Assembly (NCBI GenBank): GCA_035578905.1
Contig: JAQJVL010002652.1
Span: 23,843 to 87,842 of the forward strand
DNA length: 64,000 nucleotides
Source of the DNA: Stictocephala bisonia
Taxonomy: Eukaryota > Arthropoda > Insecta > Hemiptera > Membracidae
Reading direction: 5' to 3'
Both the position numbers and the translations under genes were made by a program. Positions 1 to 12,045 of the stretch are shown here, one piece after another. The stretch's first letter is position 1; the number at the start of each line of letters is the position of its first letter. The notes beneath the pieces were generated by a model. It did not search any database, was not told the origin of the DNA, and saw only the letters and a program-made list of their open reading frames with translations.

Positions 1-1011
1 TTAACCCTTAATATCACTAACTTTGAGTGCAAAATAGATGACTTTAAAGGTCACATAAATGAAAAACTAAAAATAATTAGTGACAAAACAGATACAATGC
101 AAACAAATAGAGAAACACCTGTAGTGAGGGCTAGCAGTAATAAAACTCATACAAACACTGTAGATAGGTCACCAGATAAAGTTGTTGTTGTTGATGACAG
201 AAGTAAAATAACACAGAACACTACAAACAACAAAACAATATCTAGTACCAGTGCAGAACTATATTTAGTTGATTTCTATCCAGACTCTAACAAATGCCAC
301 CCAATGACATTTATTAAATTTGCAAAGAAATTCGTGGACTTATCAGAAGACCAATGGGATTGTCAAATATTATTTATCAGGAAACACTTAAAAGGGGACA
401 AGTGTATGGATCAGAAACAGACTAGACAAATGGACTAACTTCTTTGAGTTGAAAATGAGTTCAGAAACAAATATTGGGGTATAGATAAACAAAAAGAATT
501 TGAAAATAAATTAATGGGGGGTGGAAACTATGATGTGAATAAAGATGACATGGTGAACTACATAATGGAGTACTATCGTGTCATATCATGCTTTTTAGAT
601 CACAAATTAAATATGGACACTTTTCTTAGTTTCATTTCACGACACCTTCCAATAGGCATTAGTGCATCAGTAGCAACAGCTAACAACACACAAAACGGAG
701 ATGATTTAGAAACTCATTTAAAACAATTAAATAATGTAGGAAAAACTCAGTCTGAATCTAACAACAGGTCACCCAGAAGACAATATGAGTATAACAATAG
801 ACATTCAAATGCTAAAACATATGCTAGTGAGAATTCAATTAATAATAATCACAGTGCGTTAAGAGAGAACAAGGAGGTTTCCAGACACCGGGAAAACAAT
901 AATGACAGACGAGGAAATTATCGAGGTAATTTCAGAGGAACATACAGAGGTCCAAATAGAGGACAAGGCAACAGCTATCATAACAGTAGGGAAGACGTTA
1001 GGAATGAATGA
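1..1011 (+). pseudogene. Ty3/gypsy-like gag region, frameshifted, 5' end outside window
   Basis: Capsid-type protein that would assemble the retrotransposon particle. Open stretches at 97-438 and 514-1011 are parts of one gag. Around 420-515 the reading moves between frames, with capsid-like residues in the other frame just before position 514 (phenylalanine/tyrosine/tryptophan-rich). The second part ends in a basic RGG tail (RGNYRGNFRGTYRG, about residues 134-148) with no CCHC zinc knuckle, so RNA binding is probably by RGG repeats. The protease/RT reading follows directly downstream. No LTR is visible because the window begins inside the element. Assignment to gag rests on position and composition rather than a diagnostic motif. 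Confidence 0.6.
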
Positions 1012-1103
1012 CAATTACAGCAAAACACAAACACACATAGGGAAAATAAACAATATCCATGCAATATAGAGCAGATAATATAGAAACCAATATTTTTAAA
1101 TCA

Positions 1104-1695
1104 TGAGTTAGTAGGGAGAGTCAGTTAAGCAGGTTTGCTCAAAATATGTTAAACAAAACTCCAGTGTTTGTGTCAGATAAGAGAAGAATAGGACTTTGTG
1201 TCAGTGGTCAAAATATTCCTGAACTAAGAAGTGAACTTAAACTAAATAAAGACAATCTAAATAACAAACTTATTATCATGATAGGTACCAATGATTTCTT
1301 GCAGGAAGTACCAGTTAAATATATAATCAATGAATACAAAACCATGATACAAGAATTAGCTAGTTGGAATAAAGAGTTAATTTTACTAACACTACCACCA
1401 ATTCCAAAACTTGCAAAAAATGACTCTTTTCACTTTCATAAACTAAATGTATTTAATGATTTCATAACCTCTCTAAATAATGACAATAATATTAGGGTGA
1501 TAAATATATCCAATGCATTTATGGACACAGAATACAAGAACAGATGTAACATAGACTTGTTTGAAAGAGAAATTTTTTCAAGAGGCATTAAAAAACCTGA
1601 CTTTATTCATGTAAATAAAAAAGGATTTTATATTATTCAGCAAATAATAAATGATTTTATTAAACAAAATCAGTCAGACAAAGAAAACAAAGTTA
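1104..1695 (+). CDS. SGNH (GDSL-like) hydrolase-like domain inside the gypsy-like polyprotein
   Basis: Esterase-like fold embedded between gag and protease, in the ORF whose first ATG is at 1146. The four SGNH blocks can be seen in order. Block I: ESQ with an upstream glycine in a shifted frame near 1112-1124, where GDSH would be usual. Block II: glycine in SGQNI, about 1201-1215. Block III: asparagine in IGTNDF, about 1279-1299. Block V: DFIHVNKKG, about 1597-1625, giving the Asp..His pair. The spacing of about 170 residues suits a small SGNH hydrolase. The frame then runs into the retropepsin without a stop. Activity is inferred only. The block I break and non-canonical GES suggest decay or a binding role. 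Confidence 0.6.
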
Positions 1696-2496
1696 AAGTT
1701 AACACTAATGAAATATTTTTACATGAAGATTTAAATGAACTAACTAATGAAGACAACTTTCATGAAATGCCTATTAAAGGGTTAACTCACTTTTTACCAG
1801 AAATAAATGTAAAGATAGGACATAAAGAATATAGATGCATAGTAGATTCAGGTTCAGAGGGTACTATTATCAGTCAAGACTACTATTATGAGGAAATAAA
1901 AAATAATGTAGACTATAAAATACCACAATTACCAGTAAGTAATTTACAAATTATAGGAGTCACTGGTGTTAGATCAAAGAAAATAAACTATCAAGCACAA
2001 ATAGACTTTGAAATAAATAATTCCAATAACATGCTTAGTAGTAAAAGAAATCCAGGCAGGAATCATTTTAGGATGTGATTGTTTTATGGAAAAACAAGCC
2101 AAAATAGATTTTGAAAAGAAATGTTTAGAAATTAAAATAAATAACGAAAAGTTAATAATACCATTTGTCCCTAGAAACAAATTAAATATGGTAAATGGAT
2201 TAAGAATAATACAGGTAGGACACATTACATGTCATGAAGGTGAACAAGAATTGAACAACATAACTGATGAATTAATAAATATGCTAGATGACAACCAACA
2301 TGTAAAGACACACAACTTAACACCAACTGAGGACTTACATAAAGGTTCAGAGATAGATAAGGACATAATAATAACTAAAATAAATAAAATAAACATAGAT
2401 AACCAAGATACATCAAAACAAATGAAAGGATTAGATTTGATAAATAATGAAAATAATTTTGAAAAACAAATAGACGAAATTACAAGAAATAGTTAA
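1696..2496 (+). pseudogene. Retropepsin (aspartic protease) region of gypsy-like pol, frameshifted
   Basis: Processes the polyprotein. The active-site signature IVDSGSEGTIIS (D-S-G) lies at about 1840-1875 in the ORF ending at 2078, preceded by a strand that matches the start of retropepsins (INVKIGHKEYRC). The second conserved block (ILGCD type, hydrophobic-Gly) falls at about 2063-2075 in a different frame, so a one-base frameshift lies near 2040. The protein then continues in the open stretch 2086-2496, a linker of low complexity (Asn, Ile, Lys, Glu rich) leading to RT. A further frame change lies near 2490-2530. Retropepsins act as homodimers, so one D-S-G per chain is expected. Confidence 0.7.
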
Positions 2497-2530
2497 TGAA
2501 ACTAAATTTCAAAATAAAGAACAAATTGAA

Positions 2531-4171
2531 ATGTTAAAAAAGGTTTTAATAAAAAATAAACTAGTGTTCTCAGACAACCCCGGTTGTATAAAAAACCATG
2601 TTGCAAAACTAAATGTCAAATGCGAAGTACCATTTATAGGAAAACCATATCCGGTACCTTTTAACAAAAGAAAAGCGGTTGAGGCCGAATTAGAAAGAAT
2701 GTTAAAACTAAATGTAATAGAAGAGTCAAGTAGCCCATATTCAAACCCTTTGGTATGTGTAATAAAAAAGGACCTGACTATAAGAGCTTGTTTAGACAGT
2801 AGGAAACTAAATCAATACCTCATTGCAGATAGACAAAGTACTGAATTAACTGAAGAAATATTTCAAAAATGTATAGGTGCAAAATATTTTACAGTATTAG
2901 ATCTATCACAAGGATTTTGGCAAGTAAAGAACCAAGAATCAAGAAAATATGTTGCCTTTACTTTCGGAGGAAAAAACTATCAATTTAAAAGAGTTCCATT
3001 TGGAATCAAAGTAAGCACTGCCCTTTTCACTAAAGCACTACAAAAAGTTTTGGGTAATGAATTTTCTGAATTTTTAACACAATATGTAGATGATCTATTA
3101 ATCACTAGCAATGACTCATTTGAACAACATATTGAACACATAGACAGGGTACTAACAAAGTTAAGGGAAGGAGGTGTCACAATCAAACTTAAGAAATCAG
3201 AATTCTTAAAAAAGGAAGTTAAATTTCTAGGATTTATTTTAAGCGAAGAAGGAATAAAAATGGACGGGGAGAAAATGGAAAAAATAAGAAATTTTAGAAC
3301 CCCAAGGGGGTTAAAAGAATTACAACGTTTTTTAGGCTTATGTAACTACTATAGACAATTTCAGAAAAACTATGCAAAACTAACTAGCAAGTTTAGCCAT
3401 ATTCTTAGCTCTAAAAAATCTTGGATATGGGGTTCAAAAGAAAATGAAGCTTTTAATGAAATAAAAAGGGCATTTTTAAAGTCAGTACTTTTACACCATC
3501 CTAACTGGAACAAACCTTTTTACATAAACACAGATGCATCTGACATTTGCGTATCAGCCATTTTATACCAAATAAATGATAATAGTGAGGAAGAAGTAAT
3601 TTATTTTGGAAGTAGGTCTCTACTTGAGATAGAAAAATCTTATAGTGTAACAGAAAAAGAATTGTTAGCAATAGTATTTGCGTGTAAAAAATTTAGGAGT
3701 TACCTGATAGGTCATTTTGAAATTATTATTAGATCTGACCACAGAGCCTTATCATTCCTAAAAAGTTGCAAGTTAACTCATGGTCGTTTATTAAGATGGA
3801 GTCTTGTACTACAAGAATACAATTTAACAATACAATACGTTAAAGGAAAAGACAACATACCAGCAGACATACTGTCCAGAACAGACAATAATGAATATCA
3901 GGAAAATAAAGAAAAATATAATTTAAAGGTTCTAACGGACAAGATAAGTGTTGACATACCAGACAGAGTATTTAAGAACATATTTAAAGACTTAGACATA
4001 CACCAACAAGAAGACACATTTTTTGGCAAAATAATAAACAAACTTAAAGACAACAAGGAAACAAAAATAAAAGATAATTATTTAATTCACAACAACATAC
4101 TTTTTCAAAGATGCTTATTAGCGGGGGGTGAATGTAGAGTATGTATCCCAAACATGTTATTAAAGAATTAA
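2531..4171 (+). CDS. Reverse transcriptase and RNase H of a Ty3/gypsy-like element
   Basis: RNA-templated DNA synthesis and removal of the RNA strand. The ORF has 546 codons. RT motifs are intact: VIEESSSPYSNPLV (finger), FTVLDLSQGFWQV (first catalytic Asp), FKRVPFGIKVS, QYVDDLLI (catalytic DD) near 3090, and FLGFILSEEGI. The connection domain and an RNase H with FYINTDASD (catalytic Asp), VTEKELLAIVFA (Glu) and IIRSDHRALSFL (Asp) follow, to about 3890. The tail leads into integrase but a frameshift near 4150 ends the ORF early. The order RT-RH-IN is that of Ty3/gypsy, not Copia. This is the best-preserved part of the element. Confidence 0.92.
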   Translation: MLKKVLIKNKLVFSDNPGCIKNHVAKLNVKCEVPFIGKPYPVPFNKRKAVEAELERMLKLNVIEESSSPYSNPLVCVIKKDLTIRACLDSRKLNQYLIADRQSTELTEEIFQKCIGAKYFTVLDLSQGFWQVKNQESRKYVAFTFGGKNYQFKRVPFGIKVSTALFTKALQKVLGNEFSEFLTQYVDDLLITSNDSFEQHIEHIDRVLTKLREGGVTIKLKKSEFLKKEVKFLGFILSEEGIKMDGEKMEKIRNFRTPRGLKELQRFLGLCNYYRQFQKNYAKLTSKFSHILSSKKSWIWGSKENEAFNEIKRAFLKSVLLHHPNWNKPFYINTDASDICVSAILYQINDNSEEEVIYFGSRSLLEIEKSYSVTEKELLAIVFACKKFRSYLIGHFEIIIRSDHRALSFLKSCKLTHGRLLRWSLVLQEYNLTIQYVKGKDNIPADILSRTDNNEYQENKEKYNLKVLTDKISVDIPDRVFKNIFKDLDIHQQEDTFFGKIINKLKDNKETKIKDNYLIHNNILFQRCLLAGGECRVCIPNMLLKN

Positions 4172-4590
4172 TAGAAAAAACTCATCTTAAATTTGGACAT
4201 TTAGGAGGCCATAAGATTTTTACTATACTAAAAGAGTATTGTATTTTCCAATAATGGAAAAACATAAAAAAGCAATTAAAAAGCTGTGACATATGTCAAA
4301 AAGCAAAAACCATCCAATAAAAAACAGATAGGAAACTTAAAAGCCAATCATTCCTAATAAAGTCAAAGAATTAATTTCAGTAGATTTGGTAGAGAATTAC
4401 CCACTAGTAGAGGAGGTGTAAAATACATTTTTGTCTCATGGTGATGTATCTCAAAGTTTGTCACAACTATATCAATAAAGAAGTAACATAGGAACTAGTA
4501 AAACAAATCATTAAAGAGTATATTACAGTAGTCGGCAACATAGACTCAATCAAAGTTTTGGTAACCATGGTCCACAATTCACAAGTACTC
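4150..4590 (+). pseudogene. Integrase N-terminal part, truncated and stop-ridden
   Basis: Integrase fragment continuing the RT/RNase H. An HHCC zinc-binding module can be read: THLKFGHLGGHK at about 4180-4210 and CDICQKAK at about 4288-4308. It is followed by SVDLVE (first catalytic Asp) near 4380. The second catalytic block reads NHGPQFTS near 4562-4582, where Asp is usual. In-frame stops occur near 4250 and 4318, with several frame changes. All similarity stops at about 4590, before the catalytic Glu, so the element is truncated at its 3' side and has no visible 3' LTR. Confidence 0.7.
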
Positions 4591-7500
4591 TGGTACAACA
4601 ATAGGGTGAGAGTAGGGTAGATGTAGCGGCGGCTTAACTGGTGGCATTGTGGTTTTTATGAATTGAAAACGCTTGAAGGATCTGTAGGTGCTGCAGCAAG
4701 GGAAGGACTCGAAACTAATACGCAAACCTAGTGGTTTTCGCACCGCATTATGAGGTATGTGAGGACAATCGTCCAAACAGTAGTGATGTTTAGTTAATTT
4801 GTTCTCATGGAAATAGCCCAGTGTAAGCAGTGATCTTTAGTCTTAATATACTCCCTTGGTATTTAAATTATTTGTAGTCTTTGCTTTATGTTTGTTGGAT
4901 TTCATTACTGGTTAAGCCACTATAAGGTAGTAAGGAACTAAATATACTTTTCAATAGCAAGATCGGGTAATGGTGCGCAGTGGTGCGCACGATTCCCCCA
5001 TAGTGTTATTGGTAAGAGCTAAAAATTAATTCCTTTTTACATTTTGTTTAAGAGGCCCCAAAGCATACAAAGGACACACGAAAAAGCATCTTATAGTAAA
5101 GCAACTTATCGGAAGCTCTTAAGGCAATTAACAATTGCGGAGAAGATCAGGGGAGGGGGGAGGTTCATTTGGGTATTCCAGAGGTTACTTTAAGGAAATA
5201 GCTGCAATCAAATCTAGCGAAATTTCCAAGCCATTGACGAACGGCAGTATTAATGTACCCAGAGCTGAGGAAGATTGAGAAGATATTTTCAAGTTGTGCA
5301 ATTTATTTTATGTATAAACCCAAAAGCAGCTGCGTGGCTGGCGTTAAAATATGCAGGGAACATACGATTTCTCATTCTTATGTGAACTAGGATGTGGTAC
5401 GATGTCTTAAAGGTTTTTGAAAGCCATTTCGACAAAAGTCTTCGCCACCCTCGGCCATAGCCTTAATAGGATTGTGGGTTAACAAAGAAGGGTCCAGTTA
5501 TTTTATACAAATTTGGAAAACATTGATGAAGACGATAAATATCCAGCCACGAATTGACAACAAGGCCGAGACTGGGGTTTTATGTCAGAAAAGATGAACG
5601 GGTAAGGGCCGAAAAGGGTTAAAACAAATCGGAGCTGCAATTCTGCGGAGCGTGGTAAGTAACGAACACTAGCAATTTTTCGCAATGAGCGCTTTGGAAT
5701 TCTTCAGCCATGCGATTTTATCCTCTGCACCAGAATGACACCACTCTTGAAGAAAAGGGCACCCGGGTCTTAACGCATGTCTCCAAACGGATGGAGCAAT
5801 TATGAAATTTTTTTATAAAGTGGCTGTTTCACTTACGGACTCAAGTTCACCGATGAAACATTGCTCCAGTTTTGCTTATCCAGGATAACCATAATAGCTA
5901 TGTGTCGATTTGCTGTGTATTAAGTTCTGCCAAAATGCAACTTTCATTCATATTTGTCCTCCACGCACATTCTCACTAGCTTCAAACCTTGCCATACAAT
6001 TTTTCAGCCCATAAATGTTTTTATAGAGCAGTGATTTTACTTGGAATCCAAGGTACATAAAAATAACCGAAATGAATGTAGCAGGCTCTTATAACTAAAG
6101 CTTTTGAAAGGTGGCACAAATAAAGTAATGCCGTTTCGGGTTTCAAGTCAAGCAGGTATTTTTCCTTTGACGCTGACAAATTTGGTCGGACGTGAATGAT
6201 TTTGCCTGCTGAATCATGATGCCAATGATCATGACCTTGCTGTTGAAGTTGGTAGGACATTTTGGAGTCTGTGCCGAGCTCCAAACCAAAGTCCGAAAAC
6301 ACAAACAATGTAAAACGAGACGGGTGTTGCCCTCCTGGAAATGGTGTAGAAAAAACCTCAACAGAGCAACTTGGGCAGATATATGTAAACCTCCATTACT
6401 TCCACAAGAAGTTCTTTTTGTCGTTTGCGATTCCAAGAAAGAGGTGACGCGGAAACAGGGCGTGCAAGAACATCGGAGCTAATAACAAAAGACGTATGAA
6501 AGTGACATTTAGAAGTGGAGAGGAAAACAAAGACAGGTTAATGAAATTAAGAAAAAAGAAAGGGAGATGACAAAAAGTGACGTTGTTTGGGATATCGACA
6601 ATAAGAAGATAAATTAGATAATAGCCACAGCTAAAACGAAAGATAAAAAGGAAAGACTCATCTGCAGAATCCAGCATAGAGCAAAAATGTTGTGTAAGAT
6701 GGACGAGTTTGCGACTTTGATAATAACCTATTGCCTTCAAGTTAGAAAAAATTAAGTGATGTTGCATATTTGTGGGGTACATTGGAAAATGACCGTGAAC
6801 TGTGGTACAGGTGGTAACATGTTAGTCTGGAGTCATGCAGATGTCAGGTAGCAGACACAGCAGAAAATTATGTGTGTACTTTTGCCTTACCTTAAACCAC
6901 TTGTTGACTTTCTTATTAAAGATTTTGTTTAAGAAAAGCTTACAAGTATTTAACTGTATTGTTCTAGCTATAGATTTCGTCATGTAACATATATATGCGA
7001 CATTGATTACAAACAATTGTTCCTTAATTTTTTAAATCATACATCAATGCGATCCTTAAACCAACACAATGCGCAAATTACCTTATGGGATAGGGGACTC
7101 GTGCGCAAGTGCATATAGTTATATACTGTATTATTTTAGTTATATCGTTTAATATACTCTTCGATTAATGGATTTTTTAATTATTCATCTCAATTAAATA
7201 AATAGAGTTAGAATGGTATATTGGTAGTATTATTTAAGGGACTTAGGGGGAAAATTTTTTTTTCTTAGGTAGCGCACCATTACGACTTTTCCTACATAAC
7301 AAGACATTAAAAACTATTCACAGTTAGTTAAACTCCACAGTTAACCCACTGAACGTGTAATGAGAAATAGGAAAAATCTTGGATTTCTTGATAATGAGAA
7401 GGGAAACACAAGTTGTGCAATTGTACTTGATTTTGTTCAAACCATTGTTAAAATCTTCAGTTATGAGTAAAGAGGAGATATCTTTTGTAAATAAGTTTGG

Positions 7501-9180
7501 ACAGCAATCTGCTTCATCCATATGTCAATCAACACATATAATTACACTGTGTACATAAACCGCACAATATGACGATGGCACTCCAAAAAACTTAATGAAA
7601 TCTAGTGTGAAGTAAAATTAGAAAATAGTAAAGCATATATTAGAAATACAAACAATCATGATGATACAATCCCCGCACAATATGTATCAGCTAATGATAT
7701 GTCTCTAATTATCAAAAACATTTTTATTATCGACAATACTATGAGACAAAGCTTAAAATAATTCTCTTTATATTATATAAGAGGGACATATAAGAAAATA
7801 AAGTTTTAAAGCCCGATAATAATGGGAAAACTGCAATGTAGCTCAGTGCGAACTCTAACTGAGAATCTTGGACCTCTTTACTGTAAACAACTTAGACAAT
7901 ATCACTCCATAAAAGCAAACATTATTCAAATTACTAAAAAACGATATTAAATATTTCAAAATAATTTAAAATTCACACTCCTGTTTAAACGAAAGTTACA
8001 GGAATCATAACATAATTACAACAATATGATTGTTGAAACTATAATGTAACCTTAATAAAAGTAGAGACATGTTAAAGAAAGTACGGATGTCTGGAAAATC
8101 TGTTTTGTACGACCTATGTTAATAATAATTGCCTATCGTCATATTTTGAATGTCCACTGAAATAACAATGATGTATGTTAGATAAAAAGAAAACGAGATC
8201 ATGAATCTTCAACCTATGATTTCATAGATATGACAGTACATTGCTATTTGACTGATTGAAGGAACCTTTTAGTACATTGTAGTTATCGATAACTTGTTAA
8301 TGTCATATTTGAATGGACATTGATGATGAAGTGACGCATGTAATTTAGATTACGAAGTATAGAGAAGCATTACAAAATCATTTTGAAACTATAACTTGTG
8401 TATATTATATGATGTGATCAAACAATAATATACTGTTGTCGTTAACACTCAAGATTGAGGTGAGGAGTATTCATTGATTCAATCTTCATACTACACTTGA
8501 TATGACGATTATTGAAATGATCCAATGACTTTAATTGTAGCGTACTTTGCGAAATTATTGATTTTTAAATCATTTAAGAATTTTGTATGTAAGGTGATGA
8601 GCCAGTTTATATAAGGTCTGATTTTCATAGTGCTTTAACTAGTATTTCCGTTCGACGCCTAATTTACCACTAGCCACTTCCCACAAATTCAAAATTAAAA
8701 TCGCCACGTACTTATTACTCAACAAATGGCGCAACGGTTTTTCAGTTTAAAGGTGGGTCAGTCACAGCTTGGCAATAGATCTTAAAGACAAAGTTAAAAG
8801 AGACTGCAGCATGGCATCATTTCTAAAATATGTTTGCATGACCCACAAGATTCGTAATTTAAAACATAATACTGAAGGCAAGAAGGTGAGATTGGTAAGA
8901 TAAGTAATTATAATTTTTGTTAGTAACTTTTATCTATTGACATTGATGCACCACCATGGTGATTAGAACCCCTAATTGACATGCGTCGGAATATCATAGC
9001 CACTAATATTACAATAGCAATATAGCTAATAAATGATAAATGATTAATGAGTGATACAACTTTGTGAATATGAGTAATATTATATTATGAACAAGTGCCA
9101 ACTTGAAAATATGCCATAACAACACCACTATATAAACTAGATATAAACTTGAAAATACAATGCACAAGGCAATATTTGTA
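4591..9180. other. No recognisable gene; possible terminal inverted repeat pair
   Basis: I see no protein family in the short open frames here, for example 6021-6482 on both strands or 7324-7521 minus. The first part, to about 6800, is less AT-rich than the rest. GTAATGGTGCGC at 4967-4978 recurs inverted at 7272-7283, each near a run of C's in TTCCCCC context, and could mark the ends of an old 2.3-kb DNA element without coding capacity. TGGTGCGCAG/TGGTGCGCAC is also tandemly doubled at 4971-4990. Confidence 0.35.
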
Positions 9181-10479
9181 TATCAACAAGTAATAGGGCT
9201 AGACACTCGAGGACCTCATAATAGGAACAAAACAGAGTGTGTAACTAATGCATATCTGTTTGAGGTAGGAGTTCAGTTATTCCCCTCATGAGACCAGAGC
9301 GGTAGCTGAGGTATAGAACGACAGCAGGTTCCACAGTTTTACAGGCCATTTTAGGAGGAAGATAAAATTAAATCTCATTGCCACACAAAACTAATCTTCA
9401 AGACCCCTGATGTGAGACGTACTATACAATGCTCATTCCTCTCTAGTACAACAATCAGTCTCATCAACTGACTTGCGTCATGGCCACTAATTTCATAATC
9501 TTACAAGACACGGAGGAGTCTAAGCTCTAATATGAGGCCTTCTTAAGGACAATTTCCACTGACGCCTCAGCACTACAACCTTATTCGACTCTTCCACTCA
9601 ACTTAGGCCATTAATATAGATGCACAACCCACAATAGACTGTCCTTGTAAAATAATTCCTCCCCATATCATCTCAACCATATATTGCTCCGAATCTAGCC
9701 TTAGACTACGTAATGGGAACACTATAATTAATAACAGATTTTTTTGACCTCCGTTATCACTTCTCAGAAATCGAGCCCTCTCCTCCTTGTTACTCATCAC
9801 TTAATAAAGGCTATTTATGATTACTTTGCACTTTAGTAATAATGGGCTACCATATCAGTTTGACACTAACAGTTTCCCACCTACCCTTATAACTAATGAG
9901 AGTCAACCTCTGATTGTACACGATCTATAACCCCCGTCACACAATTATCCAAATAGCCAATACACTCGATAATGTCTAACAAAAAATCCAAACTTGTAAA
10001 AAATCAATTAATCAACTCCAGATACAACACATTTTCCAACAAAGTTGATATTATTACTAATTTCAATTGTACGTCACAACAGTTATAATAAGCATCACGT
10101 AATGAAAAAAATACATGATTTCACCAAGAATGACTACACACAACTTGCAATAGTACTTGATTACAAATACTATGTATTCATCAGTATCAAAAATATTTGC
10201 TTCATAATTCAAATTAATAAAATACTATCTTCCAACAATCATATGAAATAATTTGAACATTAAAAGATACTTCAATTAATACATGATACCTGAATCAATG
10301 GACACAAGAATCATGTTAAATGAATATATCTAAATAATAAAGTATAATTAAAACATTATTCTATTAAAACTGATGCAACAAAAGGTACTGTACCAGTATT
10401 ACATTCATTAATATTGAATAATTCAAAATTCTGACCGGGCAACACAAGAATAAATGTTTATTGACTTTTCGGATTATTT
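9181..10479. other. No recognisable gene; G-poor stretch
   Basis: The stretch from about 9400 to 10000 is poor in G on the plus strand and relatively rich in C and T, unlike its neighbours. No protein, RNA gene or repeat could be recognised. The short frame at 10045-10251 looks like chance. Confidence 0.35.
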
Positions 10480-10489
10480 GATTCTAGAT

Positions 10490-10975
10490 TGAATAATATT
10501 AGTGATTTGATTGATTTATTAGTATTTAAAAGGAACTCCTGATATAATGATTTATTGATTTTCTGATTATGATTTCATGACATTTTAGTGTTTTATTGAA
10601 TTTTTAGTATTTAAAAGGAAATCATGATTTAATGGATTTATGAATACTGTTAATGATTTAGTGAAGATTTAGAGAATTATGATTTTTTAGTATATTAAAG
10701 AGGAATCATGATTTAGCTATGACTTTATTGATTTTCTGATTTAGATTTGAGTTTAAGTTGGAGTGTTGCGTAGTATCTTATTATTTTTTCTAGTACTATA
10801 AGAGGAATTCATGATTTAGTGATTTATGAATATTTGTTGATTACTGATTTAAATGAATTTTAGTGATTTATCGTCTTTATTCGATTAAGAGGGAATCATG
10901 ATTTGATGTTATATTTTATTTAATGATTCATGATTACATGAATGTTTAGTATATGAGAACAAGCTCATGATAGTA
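10490..10975. repeat. Degenerate tandem repeat, period about 70-100 bp
   Basis: The core AAGAGGAATCATGATTTA recurs in diverged form near 10528, 10613, 10696, 10797, 10885 and 10954, each followed by runs built from TGATTTATTGATTTT. Spacing runs from about 69 to 101 bases. It is an old AT-rich minisatellite. Nothing recognisable flanks it up to 12045. Confidence 0.6.
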
Positions 10976-12045
10976 GTTTAATATTTGTAAATGTAAATTG
11001 GTATTGTATGGTTATCACTAGTTAATTTGATTAGCATTATAGATATAGCTTATATGAAAGCTAAACTTCATCTGAACAACAAACACAATTTGGCGACACA
11101 TGTTGAGATAAGATTTTTTGATCGCGCTAAAGCAATCGCAAAAAATGAGGGGTTTGGTATTTTAAAGGTCACCAAATTGACAATAAATTAACACCTTACC
11201 AGGGCTAGGCCTTTGACGCCAGCGTGTTTAGGTTCTAATACGGGTAGCGCTTTTAAATAGCATTTGCATATTTATCCATAAACTATTTGGACCTACTTAT
11301 AGATTTCAACTATGTGTTATGTAGCGCGGCTGCCATGCAGTTTCCACGGTGGTCGAAGGGCATAATTAGGTCGATAATCTATCGTCCAAAAAATGTTGCA
11401 GTTCCCCGTGGTGGCTCACTTGCGCACTGCTTGAACGCATCACACACTTGATCATATTTTAACTTTAATAGGTACCTATTTCCGACGCATTATCAAGCTT
11501 GTAACGATAATAAATAAATCAATTTAATTATATGCTGTATATCTACTTTTTTTATATAGTTTATTAATATACTATTTTATATGATAGTTAGTGGCACAAT
11601 GCTGTATCCACAAAGACGTCAAATAAAATGTTTTATATTCCTTTAAATAACTAGTGAATCGACGCCAATTTAGTAGCTAGTGCCATATTTTAAACCAATA
11701 GCAATCCATAGTCGCAAAGAAATCCAATGAAATCAAGAAACACATCAAGAAAATAAAAAGTATTTGTTCACACAATTTGTTTGTAATAATTTAAAAGCTA
11801 TGCGGGGTAACTGAAAATATATCAATCATATATGTAATTATTTTTATTTACAAATGGCCTACAATCATTTTTTGTAGTGGAATGAGTCTTAGTACAAACT
11901 CTCGGTGTAAATCTTCTTGACCCACGTTAAGTAAATTATTTCATTAAGATTTTCAGGGATTTAAATATTTCCTATCTTAGATTTTTCTACTAACATTCAA
12001 ATTCCCAAGAAATATAGAACTGATTTGAGTGTTTTTTTTTCTAGT
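10976..12045. other. Nothing recognised
   Basis: AT-rich sequence with no coding, RNA or repeat signal that I can support. A less AT-rich patch at about 11210-11450 has no long ORF. Confidence 0.3.

Noticed and set aside
1..17. TTAACCCTTAATATC at the window start resembles a piggyBac end
   Set aside because: It lies inside the gag-side sequence, and no inverted partner was found.
6021..6482. Overlapping ORFs on both strands
   Set aside because: No family motif, mutual shadows in a GC-richer patch, no splice or promoter support.
9400..10000. Nuclear copy of mitochondrial DNA
   Set aside because: Base skew is suggestive, but I could not read any mitochondrial protein or rRNA.
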